DNA from: Chloroflexota bacterium | GTDB lineage: Bacteria > Chloroflexota > Dormibacteria > Dormibacterales > Dormibacteraceae | Assembly: GCA_005880175.1 (NCBI GenBank) | Contig: VBJR01000379.1 | Span: 5,127-29,926 of the forward strand | DNA: 24,800 nt | Direction: 5' to 3' | Shown: positions 7,288 to 17,664 of the stretch, one piece after another | Layout: each line of letters opens with the position of its first letter | How positions within the stretch are numbered: position 1 is the first letter of the stretch | Translations under genes and position numbers: made by a program | Notes under the pieces: generated by a model | What the model was told of the DNA's origin: nothing | Database searches by the model: none | What the model saw: only the letters and a program-made list of their open reading frames with translations

Positions 7288-8681
7288 CAGCGAGCCACCT
7301 CCTCGGCCATGACCTCGCGCACGTCGACCAGGTGGCCGGTCAGCGCCGCCGCCGCCGCCATCGGCGGGGAGAGCAGGTGCGTCCGGCCGCCGGCGCCCTG
7401 CCGGCCCTCGAAGTTGCGGTTCGACGTCGACGCGCAGCGCTCGCCCGGCTGCAGGATGTCCGGGTTCATGCCCAGGCACATCGAGCAGCCGGCGTCGCGC
7501 CACTCGAACCCGGCGTCCGTGAACACCCGGTCGAGGCCCTCCGACTCCGCCTCCAGCTTGACCAGCGCCGAGCCCGGGACGACCATCGCCCTGACCCGCG
7601 GATGGACCCGCCGGCCCCGGAGGACCGCCGCGGCCGCGCGCAGGTCCTCCAGGCGCGCGTTCGTGCACGAGCCGATGAAGACCCGGTCGATCGCGATGTC
7701 CTGCATCGCCGTACCCGGCGTCAGCGCCATGTAGCCCAGCGCCCGCTCCTCGTTCTCATCGGCCGGATCCGGCACGCGGCCGCTGACCGGGGCGGCCTGG
7801 CCGGGGTTCGTCCCCCACGTCACGAACGGCTCCAGCTCGCGCGCGTCCAGCCGGATCTCCGAGTCGAACGCGGCGCCCGGGTCGGACGGCAGCGCCCGCC
7901 ACTCGTCCAGGGCGCGCTCCCAGTCCGCGCCCCTGGGCGCGTGCTGGCGGCCCTCCAGGTACGCGAACGTCGTGTCGTCCGGGGCGACCATGCCGACCCG
8001 CGCGCCCCACTCGATCGACATGTTGCAGATCGTCATCCGCCCCTCCATCGAGAGGCCGCGGATCGTGGAGCCGCGGTACTCGACGGCGCAGCCCTGGCCG
8101 CCGGCGATGCCGGCGCGGGCGATCAGGCCGAGGACGACGTCCTTCGCCACCACCCCGGGCGACAGCTCGCCCTCGACCGTGACCGCGAGGTCGCGCGGCC
8201 GGCGCTGGGGCAGGCACTGGGTGGCGAGGACGTGCTCGACCTCCGAGGTGCCGATGCCGAACGCGATCGCGCCGAACGCGCCGTGCGTGGACGTGTGCGA
8301 GTCGCCGCAGACGATGACCAGGCCCGGCTGCGTCAGGCCCAGGTCGGGGCCGATGACGTGGACGATGCCCTGGTGGCGGCTGCCCAGCTCGTACAGGCGG
8401 ATGCCCGCCCACCGGCAGTTCTCCTCGAGCGCGTCGAGCTGCCGGCGGCCGACCTCGTCCGCCGCAGCGCGGCCGCCCCGGGTGGGCGTGTTGTGGTCCA
8501 TGGTCGCGACCGTGAGGTCGGGCCGGCGGACCCGCCGCCCGGCCATGCGGAGGGATTCGAAGGCCTGCGGCGTGGTGACCTCGTGGATGAGGTGGAGGTC
8601 TACGTAGAGGAGGTCCGGCTCGCCCGGGGCGGAGCGGACCACGTGGCGGTCCCAGATCTTTTGCGCAAGCGTTGCGGACAT
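7287..8681 (-). CDS. leuC: 3-isopropylmalate dehydratase large subunit (4Fe-4S)
   Basis: 464 aa from the ATG at 8681 ([15 protein letters not shown], the standard LeuC start). The open frame runs on upstream, but that part has no family match. The aconitase-type cluster cysteines are present: Cys339 in IGSCTNAR, and Cys399 and Cys402 in CSMC. Substrate and fold motifs such as [20 protein letters not shown] and [11 protein letters not shown] are intact. With LeuD it forms the cytoplasmic isomerase of the leucine pathway. It is transcribed away from ilvB across a shared upstream region. The ribosome site is weak, and a TATCGT -10-like box 10 nt before the ATG suggests a very short leader. Confidence 0.96.
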   Translation of the reverse strand: MSATLAQKIWDRHVVRSAPGEPDLLYVDLHLIHEVTTPQAFESLRMAGRRVRRPDLTVATMDHNTPTRGGRAAADEVGRRQLDALEENCRWAGIRLYELGSRHQGIVHVIGPDLGLTQPGLVIVCGDSHTSTHGAFGAIAFGIGTSEVEHVLATQCLPQRRPRDLAVTVEGELSPGVVAKDVVLGLIARAGIAGGQGCAVEYRGSTIRGLSMEGRMTICNMSIEWGARVGMVAPDDTTFAYLEGRQHAPRGADWERALDEWRALPSDPGAAFDSEIRLDARELEPFVTWGTNPGQAAPVSGRVPDPADENEERALGYMALTPGTAMQDIAIDRVFIGSCTNARLEDLRAAAAVLRGRRVHPRVRAMVVPGSALVKLEAESEGLDRVFTDAGFEWRDAGCSMCLGMNPDILQPGERCASTSNRNFEGRQGAGGRTHLLSPPMAAAAALTGHLVDVREVMAEEVAR

Positions 8682-8809
8682 GGAAGGACCCACGATACCT
8701 CGGGTCGCCGGTGTGCCGATGGTGGATGGTTCCAAAAGAAATGCGTGGGTCTTTGTGGTTCGGCAACTACATGCATCCAGTTTCGTCCGGTAGACTGCGC
8801 GACGCGCTG
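8682..8809. promoter_or_regulatory. Divergent leuCD / ilvBN-leuA promoter region
   Basis: 128 bp between leuC and the ilv leader peptide. On the plus strand TAGACT (8791-8796) is a good -10 box; transcription would start near 8803, only a few bases before the leader ATG at 8810. On the minus strand TATCGT sits about 10 nt before leuC. No convincing -35 box is seen for either, and no clear operator. Confidence 0.45.
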
Positions 8810-8881
8810 ATGGCACGAACGCTCGTAGTCCTCGACCTCATCCTTCTTGGCCTCGGAGAGGCGGGGGCTCGCGCGGCCTGA
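8810..8881 (+). CDS. ilv operon leader peptide
   Basis: 23 aa. Residues 5-15 are [11 protein letters not shown], so nine of eleven are leucine, valine or isoleucine, the end products that control this pathway. The rest (GEAGARAA) is encoded by DNA that forms part of the antiterminator. There is no ribosome site and the predicted transcript start is only about 7 nt upstream, so it is probably translated from a leaderless or near-leaderless mRNA. Leader peptides of this kind are established for ilvB operons in actinobacteria. Its product has no function beyond sensing charged tRNA levels by ribosome stalling. Confidence 0.85.
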   Translation: MARTLVVLDLILLGLGEAGARAA

Positions 8882-8938
8882 CAAGCAGCACGAGACAGCA
8901 GGCAAAGCCCCCGCCGCCAGGCGGGGGCTTTCTTTTTT
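8860..8938 (+). terminator. Transcription attenuator of the ilvB operon
   Basis: The terminator is AAAGCCCCCGCC/GGCGGGGGCTTT (8904-8915 with 8920-8931), an exact 12-bp stem with a GCCA loop followed by CTTTTTT. The competing antiterminator strand is GGCGGGGGCT at 8860-8869, inside the leader peptide just after the Leu/Ile/Val run; it can pair exactly with 8906-8915. A ribosome stalled on the run leaves 8860-8869 free and blocks the terminator; a ribosome that reaches the stop at 8881 covers it and lets the terminator form. Confidence 0.88.
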
Positions 8939-8961
8939 ACCGACGAGTTGTGGGAGCGACT

Positions 8962-10639
8962 ATGACTGGAGCAGAGATCGTCCTCGAGGCCCTCCAACGC
9001 GAGGGCGTCGACATCATCTTCGGATACCCCGGCGGGGCCAACCTGCCCATCTACCAGCAGCTGCCGAAGTATCCGAAGCTGCGGCACGTCCTGGTCCGGC
9101 ACGAGCAGGGCGCGACGCACATGGCCGACGGCTACGCGCGCGCCTGTGGCAAGCCGGGCGTGGTGTTCGCGACCAGCGGCCCCGGCGCGCTGAACACGAT
9201 CACGGGTCTGGCCACCGCGTACATGGACTCCGTGCCCATGGTCGCGATCACCGGCCAGCAGAACACCACGCTCGTCGGCCGTGACGCGTTCCAGGAGTCC
9301 GACGTGATCGGCTGCAGCATGCCGGTCACGAAGCACAACTACATGCTGACGCGCGTCGAGGACATCGCCCGCGTCATCCACGAGGCCTTCTACGTCGCCA
9401 CGACCGGGCGCCCGGGCCCGGTGCTGATCGACATCTGCAAGGACGTGCAGCAGGCGTCCTGCGAGCCGGTCTGGCCGACGCGGGTGGATCTGCCCGGCTA
9501 CCGGCCCGCGTTCACGCCCGACCTGAGCCGGGTCCGCGAGGCGGCCGACGCGCTGTCCCGGGCGGAGCGGCCGGTGATCCTGGCCGGCCACGGCGTGATC
9601 CTGAGCGGCGGCCAGGAGGAGCTGATCGCGCTGGCCGAGCGCAGCGTCACGCCGACCGGCACCACCCTGCTGGGCGTCGGCGCCTTCCCCGTGCGGCACC
9701 CGCTGTCGCTGCACATGACCGGGTTCATGGGCACGGGCTGGAACATCAAGGCGGTCCAGAACGCGGACCTGCTGATGATGGTCGGGATGCGGGTGGACGA
9801 CCGCGTCACGGCGAAGCTGTCCGAGTGGGCGCCGAACGTCGAGACGTTCATCCACGTGGACATCGACCCGTCCGAGATGGGCAAGAACGTCCGCCCGCAC
9901 ATGGAGGTGGTGGCGGACGCGAAGACCGCGCTGCGCGAGATGCTGCCGTACGTCCGGGAGCCGCAGCCGGAGTGCCGCCGGCCCTGGCTGACGCAGGTCG
10001 ATCGCTGGCGCGAGGAGCACCCGCTCAAGTACGCGCACTCCAACGGCCACCTGCAGCCGCAGGACGTGATGATCGAGATGTACCGGCGCTGCGACGACGA
10101 CGCGATCGTCGTGGCCGACGTCGGCCAGAACCAGATCTGGGCCGCGCTCTGGTGGAACTACACCCGGCCGGGCCTGTTCATCAACTCCGGCGGCGCCGGC
10201 ACGATGGGCTTCGCGTTCCCGGCCGCCATCGGCGCCAAGTTCGCGCGGCCCGAGAAGGCGGTGTGGTGCGTCGCGGGCGAGGGCGGGTTCGTGATGACGG
10301 CGCAGGAGCTGTCCGTCGCCGTCAAGCACAAGCTGGACGTCAAGATCGTCCTGCTCAACAACTTCTCGCTGGGCATGGTCCGCCAGTTCCAGGACGACTT
10401 CTACGGCGGCGTCCGCTCCGAGGTGGACCTGACCGAGATGCCGGACTTCGTCAAGCTGGCCGACGCGTACGGCCTGCCCGGCCTGTGTGTCGAGCGGATG
10501 GAGGACATGCGCGCGGCGTTCGACTTCGCGGAGCGCACGCCCGGCCCCGTGCTGATCGACTTCCGGATCGACCCCGACGCCAACGTCTATCCCATCGTGC
10601 CCCTCGGCAAGGGGCTGAACGACTTCACGGAGCTGCCCG

Positions 10640-10653
<14 letters not shown>
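8962..10653 (+). CDS. ilvB: Acetolactate synthase large (catalytic) subunit
   Basis: 563 aa from the ATG at 8962, preceded by GGGAG. It condenses two pyruvates, or pyruvate and 2-oxobutyrate, using thiamine diphosphate: the first common step to valine, leucine and isoleucine. The activating Glu48 is in RHEQG, the FAD/beta region shows GMRVDDRVTAKL, and the TPP C-terminal domain spans about 370-540. The cofactor motif reads GEG (439-441) ... NN (466-467), where nearly all family members have GDG. The aspartate that coordinates Mg2+ is thus replaced by glutamate. The stop overlaps the ilvN start by 14 nt. Expression is under the upstream attenuator. Confidence 0.93.
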
Positions 10654-12846
<2,193 letters not shown>

Positions 12847-12853
12847 GAGGGGA

Positions 12854-12889
12854 AGCCCTCCCCCTTCCGACTCGGGAGGGGGAGGGGCT
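12854..12889. terminator. Terminator hairpin between leuA and the ybdK-type gene
   Basis: AGCCCTCCCCC (12854-12864) pairs with GGGGGAGGGGCT, with one bulged G. It lies 8 nt after the leuA stop, and its far end touches the stop of the convergent ligase gene. It probably serves both transcripts. Confidence 0.65.
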
Positions 12890-13985
12890 ACGCCACCGTC
12901 TCCTCGCACAGGTGGTCCACCACCCGCGCGAGGCTGCCCGTGTCGCTGTGGGTTCGGCGCTGGCGGTCCGAGCTCGTGCCCTCGGCCAGGATCGTGTGCA
13001 CGTGCTCGACCGCCGCGCGGGAGCCCAGCTCGTCCACCACGTCGTCGACGAACTCCAGCAGCTCGAGCGCGAGGTCGCGCATCGGCACCTCCGCCTGTTT
13101 GCCGAAGTCGATCAGGCTGCCCTCGATCCCGTAGCGCATCGCCCGCCACTTGTTCTCGGCCACCAGCGCCGGCATGTACTTGCGGAAGCCCAGGTTGCGC
13201 TCGCGCAGCCGCAGCAGCTTCGCGCAGATGGCCTGGATCAGCGCCGCCATGCAGATCGTCTCGTCCAGGCGCGTCGTCTGGTCGCAGCACCGGAACTCCA
13301 GCGTGGGGTGGAGGGGATGCGCGCGCAGGTCCCACCAGATCTTGGTGCCGTCGTCGATGCTGCCCGTCTTCACCAGCAGCTCCAGGTAGTTGTCGTACTC
13401 GTCGTACGACGTGAACTCGGGCGGGATGCCGGTGCGTGGGAACCGCGACCAGACGACGCTGCGATACGAGCTCAGGCCCGTGTCGCGGCCGGACCAGAAC
13501 GGGCTGGACGTCGACAGTGCCAGGAGGTGGGGGAGGAAGTACCGCGCCTCGTTCATCAGCTCGATCCGCCGCTCCTGGTCGGGGATGCCGACGTGCACGT
13601 GGAGGCCGAAGATCAGGATCGAGCGGATCACGTCTTGGAGCTGCTCCTCCAGCTCGCGGTACCGCTCCTTGTCCGTGATCTGCTGCTCCTGCCACAGCGA
13701 GAACGGGTGCGTGCCGGCGCAGGCGATGCGCAGCCCGTCCGGCCGCAGGAGGCGCGCCAGCGTGCCCCGCAGCCGGCCCAGCTCCTGGCGGGCCTGCTCG
13801 ACGCCCTCGCAGATGCCCGTGCCGGCCTCCACGACCGACTGGATCATCTCGGCCCGGAACGCGTCGCCGATCGTCTCGCCCTCGGCGGCCGTCAGCAGGC
13901 GCTCGATGTGCGCCTTCAGCTGGCCGCTCTCGTCCACGATCTGGTACTCCTCCTCGATGCCGATCGTCAGCCACCGGTCGGTCAT
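12888..13985 (-). CDS. ybdK: YbdK-family carboxylate-amine ligase (GCS2 fold)
   Basis: 365 aa from the ATG at 13985 (MTDRWLTIGIEEEYQIVD), preceded by AAAGGGGA. The glutamine-synthetase-like GCS2 fold is indicated by GIEEEYQ (9-15), the FGLHVHVGIPD metal/ATP segment, TLEFRCCDQTTRLDET and ENKWRAMRYG. Family enzymes join glutamate or another carboxylate to an amine with ATP; E. coli YbdK is a weak glutamate-cysteine ligase, and the natural product is usually unknown. It is the last gene of an operon with two ATP-grasp ligases. An inserted repeat element now separates it from them, but it carries along a duplicated copy of its own ribosome site and start. Length is normal for the family. Confidence 0.92.
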   Translation of the reverse strand: MTDRWLTIGIEEEYQIVDESGQLKAHIERLLTAAEGETIGDAFRAEMIQSVVEAGTGICEGVEQARQELGRLRGTLARLLRPDGLRIACAGTHPFSLWQEQQITDKERYRELEEQLQDVIRSILIFGLHVHVGIPDQERRIELMNEARYFLPHLLALSTSSPFWSGRDTGLSSYRSVVWSRFPRTGIPPEFTSYDEYDNYLELLVKTGSIDDGTKIWWDLRAHPLHPTLEFRCCDQTTRLDETICMAALIQAICAKLLRLRERNLGFRKYMPALVAENKWRAMRYGIEGSLIDFGKQAEVPMRDLALELLEFVDDVVDELGSRAAVEHVHTILAEGTSSDRQRRTHSDTGSLARVVDHLCEETVA

Positions 13986-14333
13986 CGGGTCCCCTTTCCC
14001 TCGTGGGTCGGGTCGGCAACGACTGGTCGCATCGGGCCGCACGTGACCTGGCCAACTGGGCTGAAGCACGAAGGCACAAAGGTCACGAAGACGCACGAAG
14101 GGCGTGGCCCGACTCCTGTCGCCGGGCGTCGAGGTCCCTGTTGGCGCGGTCGTTGTCGCGAAGTCGACGTGAGAGTCGCCCAGGACGGCGTCCAACTCGT
14201 CAGGGATCGCGCCGTCCGCGGCGCAGTGCAGGCCTGGGCTCGTCTCGCGTCTTCGTGTGTCTTCGTGTACTTCGTGCCTTCGTGCTTCACCTCACTCAGA
14301 CAGATCAGCCACCGGTCGGTCATCGGGTCCCCT
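13967..14333. mobile_element. 338-bp inserted repeat element with 29-bp direct repeats
   Basis: The 29 bp at 13967-13995 recur exactly at 14305-14333. On the minus strand they contain AGGGGA, the ybdK start ATG and the codons for MTDRWL. The left copy starts the real gene; the right copy is followed by unrelated sequence. Joining the flanks through one copy restores an ATGA overlap between the stop of the upstream ligase (14320-14322) and the ATG of ybdK. The 309 bp between the copies are therefore an insertion, and the direct repeats behave like a long target-site duplication. No transposase is encoded. Confidence 0.75.
14062..14289. repeat. Terminal inverted arms made of tandem TTCGTG units
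   Basis: Bases 14062-14100 and 14251-14289 are inverted repeats matching at 35 of 39 positions. Each arm is built from short repeats of CACGAAG (TTCGTG on the other strand) about every 9-10 bp. They enclose about 150 bp of non-repeated DNA and lie inside the 29-bp direct repeats. The same kind of CACGAAGGCACGAAG tract is known as a dispersed repeat in several environmental bacterial genomes, where it gives HEGTK-type strings in chance frames. Confidence 0.8.
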
Positions 14334-15678
14334 CCACCACGTACGTGGGCACGATGCTGCCGGCGCCGGCCGTCACGTTGAGCAGCGCCGACGAGCTGAG
14401 GCGGGTCAGGCAGCCGCCGGGCCGGCCGTCGAACAGGTACGGGTCCAGGTCGATGGCGAGGTCCAGCATGCGCACGCCGTCCAGCGCGACCGGGAACGGC
14501 TGCCGGGGCACCTCGACGGCCTCCTGCACCACGTACGACCGGGTCGCGGCGACCTCCAGCGCCTGCTCCCACTCGACCTGGCCGACCGTCCAGCCCAGGA
14601 CCACGCCCTTCCCTCCGTACTCGTCGTTGGGCTTGAGCACGAGCTCCTCGCGGTGGCCGGCGCAGTGGGCGAGGAGGTCCGGCAGCTGGCGGCCGTGGCG
14701 GGTGGCGGGCCCGTCCGTGACCCGGCGCGTCCAGGGCACGTGGCGCTCGATGGCGGCCCGCTGGTCCGCCGTGTAGAGCGCCGCCCACCGCTCGTCCGAG
14801 AGCAGGGCCAGGCTCATCTTCTTGTGCAGCAGCTTGGCCCGGAACGTGTTGACGACGCAGGCCGCCCCCGCGACGTACGCCTCGAGGAAGGCGCGCACCT
14901 CGTCCCGGCGCGCCAGCAGCTCGCTCGTCAGCACCCGGCGGTACACGAGGTTGACCGGCCGCCCGGCCGCGTGCAGCCGGCCCCGGCGCAGCTCCAGCTC
15001 GCGAGGGTCGCAGATCACCGCCGGCACGCCGCGCGACGCGAAGAACGCTCCGAACAGCTCGAACTCGGTCGCCGTGGGCAGCCCGGTCCAGTCCACGATC
15101 GCGACGACGGGGTCCTCGCCGGCGCGCCAGTCGGCGAACGCGCGCAGCATGGCGTCGAGCTGGCGCCGGCGGACGGGGAGCGAGCGCAGCCGGAACCAGC
15201 GCCGGAACTCGCGCATCACCGGCAGCTCGCGGAACACCTCGGCCAGGTTGTCCTCGTACGCCATGCCGGCCGGCGACTCGGCGTTGTACTCGACGTAGCG
15301 CACCCGGTCGCCGAAGAAGCTGTCCAGCCGGGAGGACGGCGACGAGGAGCGGCAGCCGGGGTCGGCCAGCGCCAGCCGCTCCTCCTCCGGCTCGAGGTCG
15401 AGCTGGGCGCGCAGGCCCGTGTCGGCCACCAGCGCCCGCTCCAGCGCCGCCAGGGCGCCGTAGACCGCGTGCGCGGCCGCCACCGACCGGTCGTAGCGCT
15501 CGCGGCTCAGCAGGTTGGGCCGCAGCGCGATCGACAGCGGGCGGTCGCCGAACGTCAGGCCCCGGCGCCGCTGGGCCTCCCGCAGCCGCTCGGCGCTGGC
15601 GTCGGCCAGCGCCCCGTCCTCCAGCAGCGCGTGGTATGCCGCGACCGGATCAGGCGTCGGCGAGGGGGCCGTCGACAT
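14320..15678 (-). CDS. Circularly permuted ATP-grasp ligase-like protein
   Basis: 452 aa. The acidic metal-binding strand typical of the end of ATP-grasp enzymes comes early (YVEYNAESPAG, residues 128-138), while the nucleotide-binding Lys and Gly-loop come late (LKPNDEYGGKGV, 348-359). That order defines the circularly permuted ATP-grasp group, related to glutathionylspermidine synthase and other peptide-bond-forming amidoligases. It should join a carboxylate to an amine using ATP; substrates are unknown. Its start overlaps the preceding ATP-grasp gene by 29 nt. Its TGA lies inside the right-hand direct repeat and originally overlapped the ybdK ATG. Confidence 0.85.
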   Translation of the reverse strand: MSTAPSPTPDPVAAYHALLEDGALADASAERLREAQRRRGLTFGDRPLSIALRPNLLSRERYDRSVAAAHAVYGALAALERALVADTGLRAQLDLEPEEERLALADPGCRSSSPSSRLDSFFGDRVRYVEYNAESPAGMAYEDNLAEVFRELPVMREFRRWFRLRSLPVRRRQLDAMLRAFADWRAGEDPVVAIVDWTGLPTATEFELFGAFFASRGVPAVICDPRELELRRGRLHAAGRPVNLVYRRVLTSELLARRDEVRAFLEAYVAGAACVVNTFRAKLLHKKMSLALLSDERWAALYTADQRAAIERHVPWTRRVTDGPATRHGRQLPDLLAHCAGHREELVLKPNDEYGGKGVVLGWTVGQVEWEQALEVAATRSYVVQEAVEVPRQPFPVALDGVRMLDLAIDLDPYLFDGRPGGCLTRLSSSALLNVTAGAGSIVPTYVVEGTR

Positions 15679-16621
15679 GCTTCCACCACCGGTGCTCGCC
15701 GCGCCAGGGCGGCTCCGCGGCGCCCAGCGCGTAGCCGATGACCAGGTCCGCCATGTGCTCCAGCACCCAGGCGAACGCCTCGGACTTGATCGAGAAGTCG
15801 TCGAAGTCGGGCGCCGGGTTGAGGAAGTCGATCGCGTACAGCGTGCCGTCGCGGACCGCGAACTCGACCGTGTCCATGTCGTAGCCGAGCGCCTGCACCA
15901 GCCGGCCCGCGTCCGCGATCGCGCGCCGGCGCAGCTCGCCCTCCGGCGGCCGGTCGATCACGTAGCGGCGCTCGAACGGCGACCGGGGGTCGTAGCGGAG
16001 GGGCAGGACGTGCTCGCGCCCGATGCAGATGCAGCGGACGTAGTCGTCCCAGTCGATGAACTCCTGCAGGATCATCGTCTTCTCGCCGCTGCCGTCGTAC
16101 GCCGCGACGAGCTCGGGGATGGACGAGACGATCGATACGTCCTTCCAGCCGCCGCCCGTGTTCGGCTTGAGCACCGCGGGCAGGCCGGTGTAGCGGGTGA
16201 CCGCCTCCCAGTCGAGCGGGTAGCGCAGGTTGCGGAGCGACAGCTGGTGGTCGATGCCGGGGATGTACTCCTTGTTCGGGAGCACGACGGTCCGGGGCAC
16301 GGCCACCCCCAGGCGGCGGGCGAGGGTGCACTCGAAGAACTTCTCGTCGGCCTCCCACCAGAACGGGTCGTTGACCACGACCGCGCCCAGCAGCGCCGCG
16401 CTCTTGAGGTACGCGCGGTAGTACGGGACCTCGTGGGAGATCCGGTCCACCAGGACCGCGTAGGCCGGCTCCTCGAGCTCGGCCGTGCCCCCCAGGAGGG
16501 CCAGCTCCGCGGTGACGCCGTGCTCTCGCCCGCGCTCGCAGACGGCGTCGAGGAAGCGCTGCGGGAACGTGTTCTCGCGGCCCACCAGGAGGCCGACGCG
16601 GCGGTTGCCGGATGCCCTCAT
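15650..16621 (-). CDS. ATP-grasp ligase (RimK/GshB/D-Ala-D-Ala ligase-like)
   Basis: 323 aa, start ATG at 16621. The ATP-grasp order is normal: a pre-ATP N-domain (1-100), then PAVLKPNTGGGWKDVS (Lys152 and the Gly-rich loop 156-158), an adenine-binding strand MILQEFIDWDDYVRC, then metal ligands in DMDTVEFAVRDGTLYAIDFLNPAPD (Glu253, Asp265, Asn268). It forms an acyl phosphate and then an amide bond; the acceptor and donor are not known. It is the first gene of the ligase operon. The ATG lacks a ribosome site, and TACGGT sits about 10 nt upstream, so the message may be leaderless. Confidence 0.88.
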   Translation of the reverse strand: MRASGNRRVGLLVGRENTFPQRFLDAVCERGREHGVTAELALLGGTAELEEPAYAVLVDRISHEVPYYRAYLKSAALLGAVVVNDPFWWEADEKFFECTLARRLGVAVPRTVVLPNKEYIPGIDHQLSLRNLRYPLDWEAVTRYTGLPAVLKPNTGGGWKDVSIVSSIPELVAAYDGSGEKTMILQEFIDWDDYVRCICIGREHVLPLRYDPRSPFERRYVIDRPPEGELRRRAIADAGRLVQALGYDMDTVEFAVRDGTLYAIDFLNPAPDFDDFSIKSEAFAWVLEHMADLVIGYALGAAEPPWRGEHRWWKHVDGPLADA

Positions 16622-16714
16622 GCGGGCACCGTACCCGAAGAACGGCCTGTCCGCCAGCCTTTACAGGCGGCGCTCGCGCAGGCGGGACGATGGGCGGCGG
16701 AGTGGCGACACGGG

Positions 16715-16752
16715 CCGAGCCTCCGGCCTCAGACGCCTCCCCTTCGCCACGG
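16715..16752 (+). repeat. Dispersed repeat R1, copy 1
   Basis: 38 bp containing AGCCTCCGGCCTCAG and CGCCTCCCCTTCGCCA. A second copy at 17665-17702 matches at 35 of 38 positions in the same orientation. Both lie just before a copy of repeat R2 and in non-coding DNA on either side of the esterase gene. Confidence 0.75.
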
Positions 16753-16773
16753 GAAACCGCCGTGGGCGGAAGC

Positions 16774-16837
16774 GTTGAAGTGTCGATACGTGCACTTCTC
16801 AGGAGGTGCGGAGAGGTTGAAGTGTCGACACTTCAAC
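16774..16837 (+). repeat. Dispersed repeat R2, copy 1: paired 16-mers with 42-bp spacing
   Basis: The 16-mer GTTGAASTRTCGAYAC occurs at 16774 and again at 16816, exactly 42 bp apart. The second half-unit continues into an exact 22-bp palindrome (16816-16837) centred on GTCGAC. A second, diverged copy of the whole unit is at 17881-17944 with the same 42-bp spacing. No coding role is seen; the rest of 16622-16870 holds R1 and nothing else recognised. Confidence 0.75.
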
Positions 16838-16870
16838 GTCCTCGGGCCCCGTTCTCATCGTCTCGGGCCG

Positions 16871-17566
16871 CTACAGGTACGAGTCGAGCATGCGGCGCCA
16901 GTACGGCCAGTCGTGCTGCCAGCCGGGCCAGAGGTCCAGGCGCACGTCCACGCCCCTGGCCTGCAGGTGCTCGGCCAGCGCCACCGAGTCGCGCACGTTG
17001 TCGTCCTCGCTGCCGGTGGCCACCACCGCCGGCCGCATCGCCCGCAGGGGCGCCAGGTAGCGCTCGTCCGTCAGCTCGGGCAGGAACGCGAGCGGGTTCG
17101 TCAGGTATGTGTCGTCGGACGTGTAGCCGTCGAGCCACCGGCTGTTGTCGTACACCCCGGACAGCCCGATCCAGCCCTGGAACCGGTCCGGGTGGCGCAG
17201 GCACAGCAGCACCGAGTGGAACGCGCCGAACGACGCCCCGGCCAGCACGGGCGGCCCCGGCAGGTCGGGCAGCACCTCGTCCAGGACGTACCGCTCGTAC
17301 TCCAGGTGGCGCTCCACCCGGTCCTCGGGCGACCGCTCCTTCGCGTACCAGGACTCCTCGTCCACGCTGTCGAGGCACCACAGCTGCAGCCCGCCCGCGG
17401 CCAGGCGCCAGTTGAGGGCGCCGATCAGGCCGAAGTCCTCCCACTGGAAGAACCGGCCCATCGACGTCGGGAAGGCGACCACCGGCTGGCCGGCGTGCCC
17501 GAAGCGGAGCAGCTCCATCTCCCGGCCCAGGGCCCGGCTCCACCGGCGAACGTACTCACGATCCAT
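16871..17566 (-). CDS. Esterase-like alpha/beta hydrolase
   Basis: 231 aa from the ATG at 17566 (MDREYVRRWSRALGREMELL), chosen because family members begin this way. An in-frame ATG at 17599 adds 11 unremarkable residues, and neither has a ribosome site. The catalytic triad is visible: Ser112 in GASFG, Asp188/189 in GSEDD and His218 in GWQHDW; FPTSMGRFF is the conserved strand and oxyanion region. The fold is that of the enterochelin-esterase/putative esterase group. The gene lies upstream of the three-ligase operon on the same strand, so hydrolysis, release or transfer of the ligase product is plausible. Repeat units flank it on both sides, so it may also have moved as a cassette. Confidence 0.85.
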   Translation of the reverse strand: MDREYVRRWSRALGREMELLRFGHAGQPVVAFPTSMGRFFQWEDFGLIGALNWRLAAGGLQLWCLDSVDEESWYAKERSPEDRVERHLEYERYVLDEVLPDLPGPPVLAGASFGAFHSVLLCLRHPDRFQGWIGLSGVYDNSRWLDGYTSDDTYLTNPLAFLPELTDERYLAPLRAMRPAVVATGSEDDNVRDSVALAEHLQARGVDVRLDLWPGWQHDWPYWRRMLDSYL

Positions 17567-17664
17567 CGCTGACAGCGCGTCAGCATAACCGGGACCCATG
17601 GGCTGGCCTCGTCGCTCGTGCGGAAGGAGCCGGGGGAGGGCTGGACGGCGGGGGACGACCCTGG

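Noticed and set aside
8682..8816. N-terminal extension of LeuC to 8816
   Set aside because: LeuC proteins start at [13 protein letters not shown] sequence. The extra 45 codons have no homology and cover the divergent promoter region.
13986..14195. N-terminal extension of the YbdK protein
   Set aside because: This frame runs through the inserted repeat element; the family start and ribosome site are at 13985.
14334..14788. Second ybdK copy starting at the duplicated ATG
   Set aside because: Only the first six codons are duplicated. The frame then runs through the inserted repeat with no ligase motifs.
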